14,912 nt of DNA from assembly GCA_002423155.1 (NCBI GenBank), contig DIUV01000026.1, forward strand, positions 1 to 14,912. Reading direction: 5' to 3'. Positions 1-6,042 of this stretch are shown here, piece after piece (within the stretch, counting starts at the first letter, position 1; every line of letters starts with the position of its first letter). Source of the DNA: Alphaproteobacteria bacterium UBA6149 (GTDB lineage: Bacteria > Pseudomonadota > Alphaproteobacteria > Rickettsiales > UBA998). Under the pieces are notes generated by a model, which made no database searches, was not told the origin of the DNA, and worked only from the letters and a program-made list of their open reading frames with translations. Position numbers and translations under genes: made by a program.

Positions 1-38
1 CAACAACATCACTCCTGTGGATACTACCCTCACCCCGT

Positions 39-59
39 CCCTCTCCCAGAGGGAGAGGG
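39..59. repeat. Perfect 9-bp-stem hairpin, CCCTCTCCC-AGA-GGGAGAGGG
   Basis: A perfect inverted repeat with 9-base arms and a 3-base loop lies in GC-rich sequence that contrasts with the AT-rich surroundings. Hairpins of this CCCTCTCCC type are common as dispersed intergenic repeats in proteobacteria. No T-run follows on either strand, so a terminator role is not supported. It lies downstream of the minus-strand ubiH-like gene. Confidence 0.6.
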
Positions 60-171
60 GGCAGTCCGCGTTTCATTTTTAAGTCCTGTTTACACAAATA
101 CATCATAAACTATTGGTATTCTTGGTGTAAATATAACAGCAGCTTATTTTAATTGGACAGTAGTGCGTCTG

Positions 172-212
172 CACGGGAATGACGACGTAGAGAGCGGTTT
201 TATTATTATATT
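172..212. repeat. Partial copy of the GTCAT-type palindromic repeat
   Basis: The sequence GGGAATGACGACGTAGAGAG followed by a TTTTATTATTA stretch resembles the right half of the perfect palindrome at 4723-4764 and the core at 8576-8617, which continues GACGATGGAGAG then TTTTATTA. The left half is not clearly present, so this looks like a decayed or half copy of the same dispersed family. Confidence 0.5.
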
Positions 213-246
213 TCAAGATATAAATGTCATGTTAATAATGCTGTCG

Positions 247-274
247 TGTAGGGTGACGCCACCCACATTTTTTT
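247..274 (+). terminator. Probable intrinsic terminator reading rightwards
   Basis: A GGGTG/CACCC stem with an ACGC loop is extended by TGT/ACA around one bulged A and is followed directly by seven Ts. This is a good Rho-independent terminator on the plus strand. It would stop transcription coming from a plus-strand gene left of the window before it enters the convergent ubiH-like gene. On the minus strand the hairpin also forms but lacks a T-run, so it would be a weaker stop for ubiH. Confidence 0.5.
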
Positions 275-286
275 AATTATGCCTAA

Positions 287-1486
287 TTATTGTTTCATTA
301 AATCTGGCACATCACCAACCATACCCATGGCATGACGCATGAAAAATCCTTTTAATAAGGGCATTTTTTCAACCGCATGCAGACCAAACCGCCTTGCTAG
401 TTTAACTGGCATTAAATTATTAGAAAACAGTCGATTAAGCCCATCCATTACCCCAGACATACTAACTACATCAAACCGCCGCCAACGACGATAATGTTCT
501 AGCACCAACTGGCTGCCTAAATCTTGTCCTGTGCGTTTAGCTTCTGCTAATATCTGCACTAAAGCCGCTACATCGCGATAGCCTAAATTCACCCCCTGCC
601 CGGCAATTGGGTGAATTCCGTGTGCGGCATCCCCTACCAATGCTACTCGCTGATCAATATAACGCTCAGCGGTTAGTAAATTTAGTGGGTAAGCATAACG
701 TGCTCCGTCCAATTCTATTTTTCCTAACCAATCACCCACCCGAAGGGAAATTTCTTCAATGAAACTAGCATCATCCAACGCTAACATTTCTTTGCTCATC
801 TGGGTTTTTTCGGTCCACACAAGAGAGGAGCGGTTATGGGTAAGTGGCAAAACCGCAAAAGGTCCAACAGGAAAAAATCTCTCTAAAGCAATGCCATGAT
901 GCGGCAACTCGTGCTTTATCGTACAAACAATCGCGGTTTGGTCATAATCAATAATTTTCCGCCCAATACCCAACATTTCCCGCGTTTTAGAACCGCGACC
1001 ATCCGCCGCCACCAACAAAGCGGCTTGCAAAATTTCGCCATCCGCTAATTCTACAGTAACTTGAGCTGCTTCTTGCTTTATGGCCACTACATTTGCACAA
1101 AAGCGCAAATCCACCCCTGCCTGCGCTTGCGCTTTTTTCAGCAAACTACTGCGCAAAGCAGGATTAGGAATAATATAGCCAAAGGGATCATTACCAATAG
1201 TTTTATGGTCATAATGCACCCGCGCACTGCTATAACCATCCAACACTAAAATATCCCGAATCGCCTCTGCAGCAGGCTCGGCAGCTTCCCAAGCGCCAAT
1301 ATTTTTCAACAAGCGAATAGATGCCAAAGAAATCGCCGACGAACGACCATCTTCAATAGTAGAAAAAGCTTTTTCCTGTGGCTCACGCTCTAGCACAATA
1401 GAATGAATGCCAACTTGCGCCAAAGCGATTGCCAAAGCACTGCCGACCAAGCCACCACCGATGATTATTATTTCTGTTTTTAGCAT
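287..1486 (-). CDS. UbiH/COQ6-family FAD-dependent ubiquinone-biosynthesis hydroxylase
   Basis: A flavoprotein monooxygenase that adds a hydroxyl group to the ring of a polyprenylated ubiquinone precursor, using O2, acting at the inner face of the cytoplasmic membrane. Three family motifs are visible in the 399 residues: the N-terminal FAD/ADP-binding GGGLVG (residues 10-15), the DG motif AADGRGSKTR (161-169), and the FAD-ribityl motif VGDAAHGIHPIAGQGVN (284-300). The C-terminus, with RHAMG and then PDL, is also typical. The length is normal for the family. The ATG start overlaps the end of bolA by 7 bp, so the two are probably translationally coupled. UbiH, UbiF, UbiI and the alphaproteobacterial UbiL are close relatives that differ in which ring carbon they hydroxylate. 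I cannot assign the position from sequence alone, so no symbol is given. Confidence 0.9.
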   Translation of the reverse strand: MLKTEIIIIGGGLVGSALAIALAQVGIHSIVLEREPQEKAFSTIEDGRSSAISLASIRLLKNIGAWEAAEPAAEAIRDILVLDGYSSARVHYDHKTIGNDPFGYIIPNPALRSSLLKKAQAQAGVDLRFCANVVAIKQEAAQVTVELADGEILQAALLVAADGRGSKTREMLGIGRKIIDYDQTAIVCTIKHELPHHGIALERFFPVGPFAVLPLTHNRSSLVWTEKTQMSKEMLALDDASFIEEISLRVGDWLGKIELDGARYAYPLNLLTAERYIDQRVALVGDAAHGIHPIAGQGVNLGYRDVAALVQILAEAKRTGQDLGSQLVLEHYRRWRRFDVVSMSGVMDGLNRLFSNNLMPVKLARRFGLHAVEKMPLLKGFFMRHAMGMVGDVPDLMKQ

Positions 1487-1749
1487 GTAAGCACCTCCTG
1501 AGGCGCATAAGTTTCCAGCGCCAACGCATGCAACCCCAACGCAAATTCGTCTTTTAACAAAGCATAAATCATCTGATGCCGCCGCACGCGCGATATTCCC
1601 ACAAAATCAGGAGAAACTAAACGCACATGAAAATGCGTATTTCCCTCTGGGCGGGCGCCTGCGTGCCCAGCATGTTTGTGTGATTCGTCCGTTACCACCA
1701 ATTCTATTGGATTAAGTGCGGATAATTTCTCTGCAATACTCTGCTCCAT
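1480..1749 (-). CDS. bolA: BolA-family protein
   Basis: A small protein (89 residues) of the BolA/YrbA family. Such proteins pair with monothiol glutaredoxins through a shared [2Fe-2S] cluster and take part in iron-sulfur trafficking; some also bind DNA. Family signatures seen: THFHV (38-42) at the start of the core beta strand, RRHQMIYALL (56-65) with the conserved Arg-His pair, and GLHALALETY (72-81), close to the C-terminal part of E. coli BolA. It starts with ATG 37 bp from the divergent J-protein gene and runs into the ubiH-like gene with a 7-bp overlap. An AGGG stretch about 13 bases upstream is a weak ribosome-binding candidate. Family assignment is firm; whether it is the BolA1 or the IbaG-like paralogue is less sure. 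Confidence 0.93.
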   Translation of the reverse strand: MEQSIAEKLSALNPIELVVTDESHKHAGHAGARPEGNTHFHVRLVSPDFVGISRVRRHQMIYALLKDEFALGLHALALETYAPQEVLTC

Positions 1750-1800
1750 CTTGCTTAATTCCCTAAAATTTTACATACTAACAAATATGTACAACTATAA
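1750..1800. promoter_or_regulatory. Compact divergent promoter region between bolA and the J-protein gene
   Basis: Only 37 bp separate the two divergent start codons. On the plus strand TTGCTT (1751-1756), a 17-bp spacer and CATACT (1774-1779) make a sigma-70-like pair. Transcription would then begin at about 1786-1787, almost on the J-protein ATG. On the minus strand a TTGTAC / TAAAAT pair with 15-bp spacing can be drawn for bolA. The two promoters would overlap and might compete. These are pattern matches only. Confidence 0.4.
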
Positions 1801-2317
1801 ACAAAAAAAAGAAACTATAACTCGCCCCTGTGATATTGCTGGCTGCACTAATGGCGGGGAACATCGTGCGCCGAAAAATCGTCATAGTAGCAATGAATAT
1901 TACTGGTTTTGCCTGCCGCATGTGCAAGATTACAACAAAAAATGGAATTATTTTCAGGGTATGAGCGCAGAAGAAATTGATAATTTCCGCGATGATGCGG
2001 TAACCGGACACCGCCCAACTTGGAACCACCAAATCCCGCCGCAAATGCGCGATAAAATGATACGCGACGGGCTAGAAAAACTACTGGGTGATGGAGCAGT
2101 AAAAACCAAACCCCGCCTACCCCCTTTGGTAAAAAAAGCGTTGGCTAAAATGGAGCTAGAACACCCAGTTGATAAAAAACAGATTAAAAAACAATACAAA
2201 ACATTGGTAAAACTCTACCACCCAGATGTAAATAATAACGATAAAATTGCCGAAGAACGCTTCAAAGAAATAACCGAATCATATAAATATTTGTTGGAAA
2301 ATTATTGTGCTGATTGA
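1787..2317 (+). CDS. J-domain protein with N-terminal CxxxxC...CxxH module
   Basis: A 176-residue co-chaperone-like protein. The C-terminal part (about 113-172) is a J domain with the diagnostic HPD tripeptide at 145-147, the loop that stimulates the ATPase of DnaK. The N-terminal part carries C15, C20, C42 and H45 (CDIAGC...WFCLPH), plausibly a metal site, followed by the WNYFQGM and HRPTW blocks. I recognise this layout from uncharacterised alphaproteobacterial J proteins encoded beside bolA. The open frame extends upstream to an ATG at 1676, but that stretch lies antisense to bolA and does not look like the family. The ATG at 1787 starts right before the conserved region and is preferred. 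No Shine-Dalgarno precedes it; see the divergent promoter entry. The stop overlaps rnhB by 11 bp. Confidence 0.85.
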   Translation: MYNYKQKKETITRPCDIAGCTNGGEHRAPKNRHSSNEYYWFCLPHVQDYNKKWNYFQGMSAEEIDNFRDDAVTGHRPTWNHQIPPQMRDKMIRDGLEKLLGDGAVKTKPRLPPLVKKALAKMELEHPVDKKQIKKQYKTLVKLYHPDVNNNDKIAEERFKEITESYKYLLENYCAD

Positions 2318-2891
2318 TTTTGAAAAAAACTACCCAGCTCCCTTATGTGGGGTGGATGAAGTTGGGCGCGGTCCTTGGGCGGGGGCGGTAGTTGCGGCGG
2401 CGGTTATTCTTAATCCCCTGCATATTCCCGCAGGCATCAATGATTCCAAAAAACTTTCTGCCAAAAAACGCGAAATTATCTGCGCGGAGTTAAAAAAACA
2501 TGCTCAATGGGCAATAGGAATTGCCAGCGTAGAAGAAATTGACCAATTAAATATTCTCCAAGCCAGCCTGCTGGCAATGCGCCGTGCAGTGCTTGCTTTA
2601 CCCTCCCCCCCTGCATTTGCACTGGTGGATGGCAACCGCGCACCAGACTTACCCTGCCCTTGTGAAACTATTATAAAGGGCGATAGTATCAGCATCTCAA
2701 TTGCTGCCGCCTCCATCATCGCCAAAGTCACGCGAGATAATATGTTGACGGAGCTAGCACGAGAATATCCCCAATATGGGTTTGAAAAACATGCAGGTTA
2801 TGGCACTAAACAGCATCAACTAGCACTAGCAGAACATGGCATTACCCCAGAGCATCGTCGCAGCTTTGCGCCCATTAAGGCATTGTTATGA
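2307..2891 (+). CDS. rnhB: Ribonuclease HII
   Basis: An endonuclease that cuts the RNA strand of RNA:DNA hybrids and removes single ribonucleotides misincorporated in DNA; cytoplasmic. All four acidic catalytic residues are visible: D17 and E18 in GVDEVGRG, D108 in ALVDGN, and D126 in IKGDSIS. The downstream block AAASIIAKVTRD (133-144) and the YGF..H.GYGT motif (157-166) are also typical. The 194-residue length is near normal. The start is GTG at 2307, inside the end of the J-protein gene, with no clear Shine-Dalgarno, so translational coupling is likely. The stop overlaps the next start in an ATGA junction. One small departure is Trp in GPWAG, where Leu is commoner (GPLAG). Confidence 0.95.
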   Translation: MLIDFEKNYPAPLCGVDEVGRGPWAGAVVAAAVILNPLHIPAGINDSKKLSAKKREIICAELKKHAQWAIGIASVEEIDQLNILQASLLAMRRAVLALPSPPAFALVDGNRAPDLPCPCETIIKGDSISISIAAASIIAKVTRDNMLTELAREYPQYGFEKHAGYGTKQHQLALAEHGITPEHRRSFAPIKALL

Positions 2892-3220
2892 GCAAAAAAC
2901 CACCATCACGTTGCTATATGTTCCCCAAACAATTAGGCGGTGCACTCCAATTCACCACTGAACAAGCCATGAAAAATCGTGGTTTTTTACAGCCTGATTT
3001 GCTCCGTCGCTGGGCAGATATTATGGGCAAGCCTTTATGCGACCATTGCACCCCCATAAAACTAGTACATGCAGGACCAAGGCAGCCTCAAGGCAGCCTA
3101 CACATACGCTGCCGCGGCGCTTGGGCACTGGAAATACAATTACAAGAGCCCATTATTTTAGAAAGATTATCCATGCTCTGCGGCTATCGCGTGGCAAGCC
3201 GAATTATTATTTTACGATAA
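2888..3220 (+). CDS. DciA-like DUF721 protein
   Basis: A 110-residue protein of the DUF721 (DciA) family. DciA is the ancestral loader or activator of the replicative helicase DnaB in bacteria that lack DnaC/DnaI. Visible family features: LLRRWADIMG (38-47) at the start of the domain, the strand GSLHIRCRGAWALEIQLQ (69-86) with its conserved Trp, and the helix ILERLSMLCGY (90-100) leading to the final strand. It ends directly after the core domain, whereas the alphaproteobacterial members I recall are usually longer, so the C-terminal tail seems absent. It overlaps rnhB by 4 bp (ATGA) and is the last gene of the J-protein-rnhB-dciA transcription unit. No terminator is obvious behind it. Confidence 0.75.
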   Translation: MSKKPPSRCYMFPKQLGGALQFTTEQAMKNRGFLQPDLLRRWADIMGKPLCDHCTPIKLVHAGPRQPQGSLHIRCRGAWALEIQLQEPIILERLSMLCGYRVASRIIILR

Positions 3221-3294
3221 TTTTTTATTTTTCATAAAACTGTAACATTAATGATTAATATTGCTCCTTGAGATTCAATATAGGAGAATAGATT

Positions 3295-3894
3295 ATGAAT
3301 AATTGGTCAAACCAAGGCACTGCAATAACACCAAAAAGATATGCCGCAAACACGGATTTAACCGCTAATGATGAAGTTATAGCCCAAAATGACGTGGTTA
3401 AAATATTTAGGCATAATGCGGAGCTAAAAGTAATTATAGATTTAGATGCCTTAAGTGAGCCTCGCGATGAGTCAGAACCCAAGCGCAGCATATCACTAAA
3501 TATTACGCATCTGAACAATCAACCAAAAGCTCCAGTTAATTGCACTTCAATTATGGTAAATGGCAGCAAACAATTAGGTCTTTCGGTAGCCAAAAAATCG
3601 GTAGGAGGAAATATAGCGGGTATTTTACAAACTGCAGATAGTGCCAACATTGAAGAAGAAAAATTAAAGTTAATAAAAGAATTTATTAGCGCAATAATAA
3701 CCACAGAATCAAACAATATGCATGCGCATACAGTGGAGAATAACCACGCGTCTGCACAAGAAATTAACAAGCAAGAAGTATTCAAAAGATTAGCAGGAAT
3801 GATGCAAGCTCAAAAACATCCGCAAGCACCCAGCAAAACCACTGAAGAATGGGCACCCCTAACTCCACCGCTTAATCCATGTCATGGTTACTAA
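3295..3894 (+). CDS. Unrecognised 199-residue protein
   Basis: I do not recognise this protein. It begins with ATG behind a good ribosome-binding site (AGGAGA at about 3283-3288). It has no signal peptide and no membrane segment, and is mainly polar with many Asn, Ala, Lys and Glu residues. A short beta-like stretch, LKVIIDLDAL (44-53), is followed by a charged turn and ISLNITHLN. A likely helix, EEEKLKLIKEFISAIITTES, lies in the second half, and the tail is proline-rich with a final PCHGY. It stands alone 74 bp after dciA and is followed by strong terminators. A clear Shine-Dalgarno and a long open frame in AT-rich DNA favour a real gene, but I assign no function. Confidence 0.6.
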   Translation: MNNWSNQGTAITPKRYAANTDLTANDEVIAQNDVVKIFRHNAELKVIIDLDALSEPRDESEPKRSISLNITHLNNQPKAPVNCTSIMVNGSKQLGLSVAKKSVGGNIAGILQTADSANIEEEKLKLIKEFISAIITTESNNMHAHTVENNHASAQEINKQEVFKRLAGMMQAQKHPQAPSKTTEEWAPLTPPLNPCHGY

Positions 3895-3937
3895 AACCAA
3901 AAAAAGAAGGAAATTTAATCCACTTCAGGGTTAAATT

Positions 3938-4081
3938 CCCCGCCCCTTGGGGCGTTCGCTTTGTCATACCAGCGAAGGCTGGTATCCATGCCTAACCGTT
4001 GGTTATTAGCTTGTGGCTTGGCATGGATGCCGCCCTTCGGCGGCATGACGACTACTAAATACCCCGCCCCTTGGGGCGGGG
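3938..4081. repeat. Composite palindromic block with three hairpins inside an outer inverted repeat
   Basis: The core at 3963-4049 reads GTCAT, hairpin ACCAGC-GAAG-GCTGGT, ATCCATGCC, a 27-bp centre with its own TAACC-GTT-GGTTA hairpin, then GGCATGGAT, hairpin GCCGCC-CTTC-GGCGGC, ATGAC. Thus the outer arms GTCAT/ATGAC and ATCCATGCC/GGCATGGAT pair with each other, with a hairpin set into each arm. The left half is the widespread proteobacterial repeat whose chance translation reads VIPAKAGIH. A CCCCGCCCCTTGGGGCG element is repeated directly on both sides (3938-3954 and 4062-4078). The element lies between two convergent genes. Confidence 0.8.
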
Positions 4082-4090
4082 TTCTTTATT
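4062..4090 (+). terminator. Strong intrinsic terminator, CCCCGCCC-CTTG-GGGCGGGG
   Basis: An 8-bp all-G:C stem with a CTTG tetraloop, at 4062-4081, is followed by TTCTTTATTT. It is oriented to stop plus-strand transcription from the unrecognised gene ending at 3894. Most of the same stem sequence occurs at 3938-3954 without a clean T-run. Confidence 0.7.
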
Positions 4091-4104
4091 TATACTCACT
4101 TTTT

Positions 4105-4137
4105 AAAAGACCTCTGCATAGCTGTGGTCTTTTTTTA
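4105..4137 (+). terminator. Second intrinsic terminator, AAAAGACC...GGTCTTTT
   Basis: An 8-bp stem (4105-4112 with 4126-4133) encloses a 13-base loop and runs into a stretch of Ts. It lies between convergent genes and may serve both, though the T-run is better on the plus strand. Its left arm and loop, AAGACCTCTGC, recur exactly in the hairpin at 4855-4888. Confidence 0.65.
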
Positions 4138-4174
4138 TAAAGACATATCCAACGCCGCACGAAATATGGGTTGT

Positions 4175-4690
4175 TTATTTTTTTATCGCCTTACCCTTGG
4201 CAGCAATTAGATCCATCAATGCCAATAATACGCCAGACACCACAAATGACATATGTATCAATATCATCCAACGAATCTCTTCCACAGGTATTTTTCCCAC
4301 ATTCATAAAAACTTTCAGCAAATGTATGCCAGATATGGCAACAATCGAGGCTATTAATTTCAATTTTAACGCAGAAAAATCAACTTTTCCCTTCCATTCG
4401 GGATTATCTTCGTGATCATCGGTTTCAATCTTGGAAACGAAGTTTTCATACCCAGAAAAAATAACAATAAGCAACAAATTCCCCGCCAAAGAAAAATCAA
4501 TTAGCGATAAAATACCTAGCATCGAATCACTGGGGGAGGAAATAGGGGCAGTAGTTACAAAATGCCATAATTCCATAACAAATGAATACAACAATACTAC
4601 CAGCGCCAATACCAAACCGATATAAAAAGGCGCCATCAACCAACGGCTGGCAAACAACCCTCTTTCAATAGTTTTTTCTATATTTCTCAT
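4175..4690 (-). CDS. yqhA: YqhA-family (UPF0114) inner-membrane protein
   Basis: A 171-residue membrane protein of the UPF0114/YqhA family, whose biochemical function is not established. The N-terminal block ASRWLMAPFYIGLVLALVV (14-32) closely matches E. coli YqhA. Conserved blocks SLIDFSLAGNLLLIVIFSGY (62-81) and ASIVAISGIHLLKVFM (114-129) are clear. Hydrophobic segments at about 18-40, 56-80, 111-128 and 141-160 suggest four membrane spans. The frame is open up to an ATG at 4795, but those extra 35 residues are translation of a palindromic repeat and absent from the family, so the ATG at 4690 is preferred. Its ribosome-binding site is poor and its start codon abuts the inverted-repeat element at 4689-4816. 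Confidence 0.88.
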   Translation of the reverse strand: MRNIEKTIERGLFASRWLMAPFYIGLVLALVVLLYSFVMELWHFVTTAPISSPSDSMLGILSLIDFSLAGNLLLIVIFSGYENFVSKIETDDHEDNPEWKGKVDFSALKLKLIASIVAISGIHLLKVFMNVGKIPVEEIRWMILIHMSFVVSGVLLALMDLIAAKGKAIKK

Positions 4691-4816
4691 CACACTACCC
4701 AACACTTTTTGTTTTTCTTCAAACTCTCCGTCGTCATTCCTGCGCAGGAATGACGACGGAGAGTACTGATATATAATAAATATTTTATTTAGCAAAAAAG
4801 TGTCGGGTAGTGTGAT
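4689..4816. repeat. MITE-like element with 22-bp terminal inverted repeats
   Basis: Arms at 4689-4710 and 4795-4816 match at 21 of 22 positions, with the sequence ATCACACTACCC(A/G)ACACTTTTT. The 84 bp between them contain the perfect palindrome at 4723-4764. No open reading frame for a transposase fits inside. I see no convincing target-site duplication. The left end touches the yqhA start codon, so the element supplies the leader of that gene. It could instead be a long hairpin leader rather than an inserted element. Confidence 0.6.
4723..4764. repeat. 42-bp perfect palindrome, GTCAT-type repeat
   Basis: The left half from 4724, CTCTCCGTCGTCATTCCTGC, is followed immediately by its exact reverse complement, and the flanking A/T at 4723/4764 also pairs. 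There is no loop. The ATTCCTGCGCAGGAAT centre belongs to the dispersed palindromic family also seen at 172-212, 3963-4049, 8576-8617 and at the right edge of the window. Confidence 0.9.
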
Positions 4817-4826
4817 TTTTCATAAT

Positions 4827-5026
4827 ATACCTTAACCTAATGAATTTGCATATTAAGACCTCTGCGTAATGCGCTGCGCTGAGGTCTTATTTTTCTACAC
4901 TGCGATATTTCGCCAACTAATAGCAGGAAAAAGCTTGAAATAGCAATAAGTATTCACGCACTTTTCCTGCTATTATTTGATGAAATATCTTAGTATAAAA
5001 TCCGCAAATTCATTAGGTTTGGGTAT
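4827..5026. repeat. 200-bp block of nested inverted repeats with a side hairpin
   Basis: Outer arms at 4827-4849 and 5004-5026 pair at 21 of 23 positions, including a perfect 16-bp stretch AACCTAATGAATTTGC. Inside are GATATTTC/GAAATATC (4904-4911 with 4982-4989) and AATAGCAGGAAAA/TTTTCCTGCTATT (4919-4931 with 4962-4974), all nested in the correct order. The left side also holds a hairpin of its own, AAGACCTC...GAGGTCTT (4855-4888), followed by five Ts on the plus strand. The predicted fold is a long stem with one branch. It begins 8 bp beyond the ridA stop codon, so it may end that transcript. It could be a structured RNA or a non-autonomous mobile element. Confidence 0.65.
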
Positions 5027-5034
5027 AATATAAA

Positions 5035-5496
5035 TTATTTAATCTCAAAAGCAGCATCAATCTCTACAGCACAACCAAACGGCAATCCGCTAACTCCAAC
5101 GGCAAAACGTGCATGCCGACCAGCATCTCCCAATAAAGCAACCAGCAAGTCTGATGCACCATTAGCAACTTTGGGATGCTCAACAAATTCTACAGGAGCA
5201 TTAACAAACACTCCCAAACGCACACAAGCAGAGAGCTTACTCCAATCGCCAGCTAAAGCATTTTTTAGATGGGCAAGAATATTTAGCACACATAGACGCG
5301 CCGCGTCCTGCCCTTCATCAATTGCAAATTCTTTGCCAACTTTACCAATGAACTGAGGTTTTCCCTCTTTCATAGGTAAAGTGCCAGATAAAAAAACCAG
5401 CTTTCCAGATATATTATAAGGAACATAGTTAGCAGCAGGCGCACTAACTTGGGGCAAACTCAACCCTAATTCTGAAAGTTTAGCTTCTATATCCAT
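5035..5496 (-). CDS. RidA-family (YjgF/YER057c/UK114) protein
   Basis: A 153-residue member of the Rid superfamily. The best-known members hydrolyse reactive enamine/imine intermediates made by PLP enzymes, protecting those enzymes; cytoplasmic trimers. It belongs to the longer subgroup of about 150 residues. Seen: VFLSGTLP (34-41), RLGVFVNA (93-100), HPKVANGASDLL (107-118) and the end block GRHARFAVGVSGLPFGCAVEIDA. R130 in the last block aligns with the carboxylate-binding Arg of E. coli RidA, and E145 with its Glu. It starts 2 bp after the dksA stop, with the Shine-Dalgarno inside dksA, so the two form an operon. Whether it deaminates 2-aminoacrylate is unproven for this subgroup. Confidence 0.9.
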   Translation of the reverse strand: MDIEAKLSELGLSLPQVSAPAANYVPYNISGKLVFLSGTLPMKEGKPQFIGKVGKEFAIDEGQDAARLCVLNILAHLKNALAGDWSKLSACVRLGVFVNAPVEFVEHPKVANGASDLLVALLGDAGRHARFAVGVSGLPFGCAVEIDAAFEIK

Positions 5497-5498
5497 AA

Positions 5499-5918
5499 TT
5501 ATTCTTCTTCCGCATATTGTTTTTCCAACTTTTCGTGGCGCTCTTGCGCTTCAATAGTCATAGAAGCAATCGGACGAGCTTCTAAACGCTTAATTCCTAT
5601 CGGATCGCCTGTTTCTTCACAAAAGCCATACTCACCTGCCTCCATCCGCTTCAAAGCAGCATCAATTTTATTGATAAGCTTCAAATAACGATTTCGCGTA
5701 CGTAGCTCAACCCCAGCCTCTGTTTCTAAAGAAGCGCGATCAGCTATATCTGGCTCATGCCAGTTTTCTTCCCGAAGATGCTCAATAGTCTCCTGCGACT
5801 CCGCAAGTAACTCCGTGCGCCATGTCAATAATTTCTGCTTAAAATATTCCAACTGCAAAGGACCCATATATTCTTCATTTTCAGATGGAACATATCCCTC
5901 GGGAAGCTTTATTGTCAT
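5499..5918 (-). CDS. dksA: DksA, RNA polymerase secondary-channel regulator (alpha type)
   Basis: DksA enters the RNA polymerase secondary channel and, with ppGpp, adjusts promoter output in the stringent response. The 139 residues show the coiled-coil pair (about 30-55 and 64-95) with the tip motif DIADRAS (57-63), preserving the two aspartates of the functional DxxDxA tip. The globular end, YGFCEETGDPIGIKRLEARP (97-116) then TIEAQERHE, keeps only one of the four zinc-binding cysteines (C100); the others are replaced by Thr, Ala or Gln. This cysteine-poor form is known in alphaproteobacteria and is not decay. The ATG has a good GGAG five bases upstream. It leads the dksA-ridA operon and lies 124 bp after fliS, in the same direction. 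Confidence 0.95.
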   Translation of the reverse strand: MTIKLPEGYVPSENEEYMGPLQLEYFKQKLLTWRTELLAESQETIEHLREENWHEPDIADRASLETEAGVELRTRNRYLKLINKIDAALKRMEAGEYGFCEETGDPIGIKRLEARPIASMTIEAQERHEKLEKQYAEEE

Positions 5919-6042
5919 AATGGCACTCCAATTATTGTTTTATAAAGAGGTGCTTTTCTAAATGATTGTAGCAAAACATGCAACCATTAAAAAGTTTTAT
6001 ACTTACAACAGAACGTACAGATAACAAACATTTTAAAAGCCA

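Noticed and set aside
1676..1786. Upstream extension of the J-protein to an ATG at 1676
   Set aside because: The 37 extra codons lie antisense to bolA, do not resemble the family, and would need a promoter inside bolA.
3963..4049. A tRNA-like cloverleaf
   Set aside because: The arms do not match tRNA dimensions, there is no T-loop GTTCRA or CCA-type acceptor, and the halves match a known class of intergenic palindromic repeat.
4691..4795. N-terminal extension of YqhA
   Set aside because: The 35 residues are translation of the palindromic repeat (SPSSFLRRNDDGEF), which is typical repeat-derived sequence, and the family starts at the later ATG.
5571..5640. DksA as a broken gene because three zinc-site cysteines are missing
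   Set aside because: The frame is intact, the tip aspartates are present, and cysteine-poor DksA proteins are normal in alphaproteobacteria.
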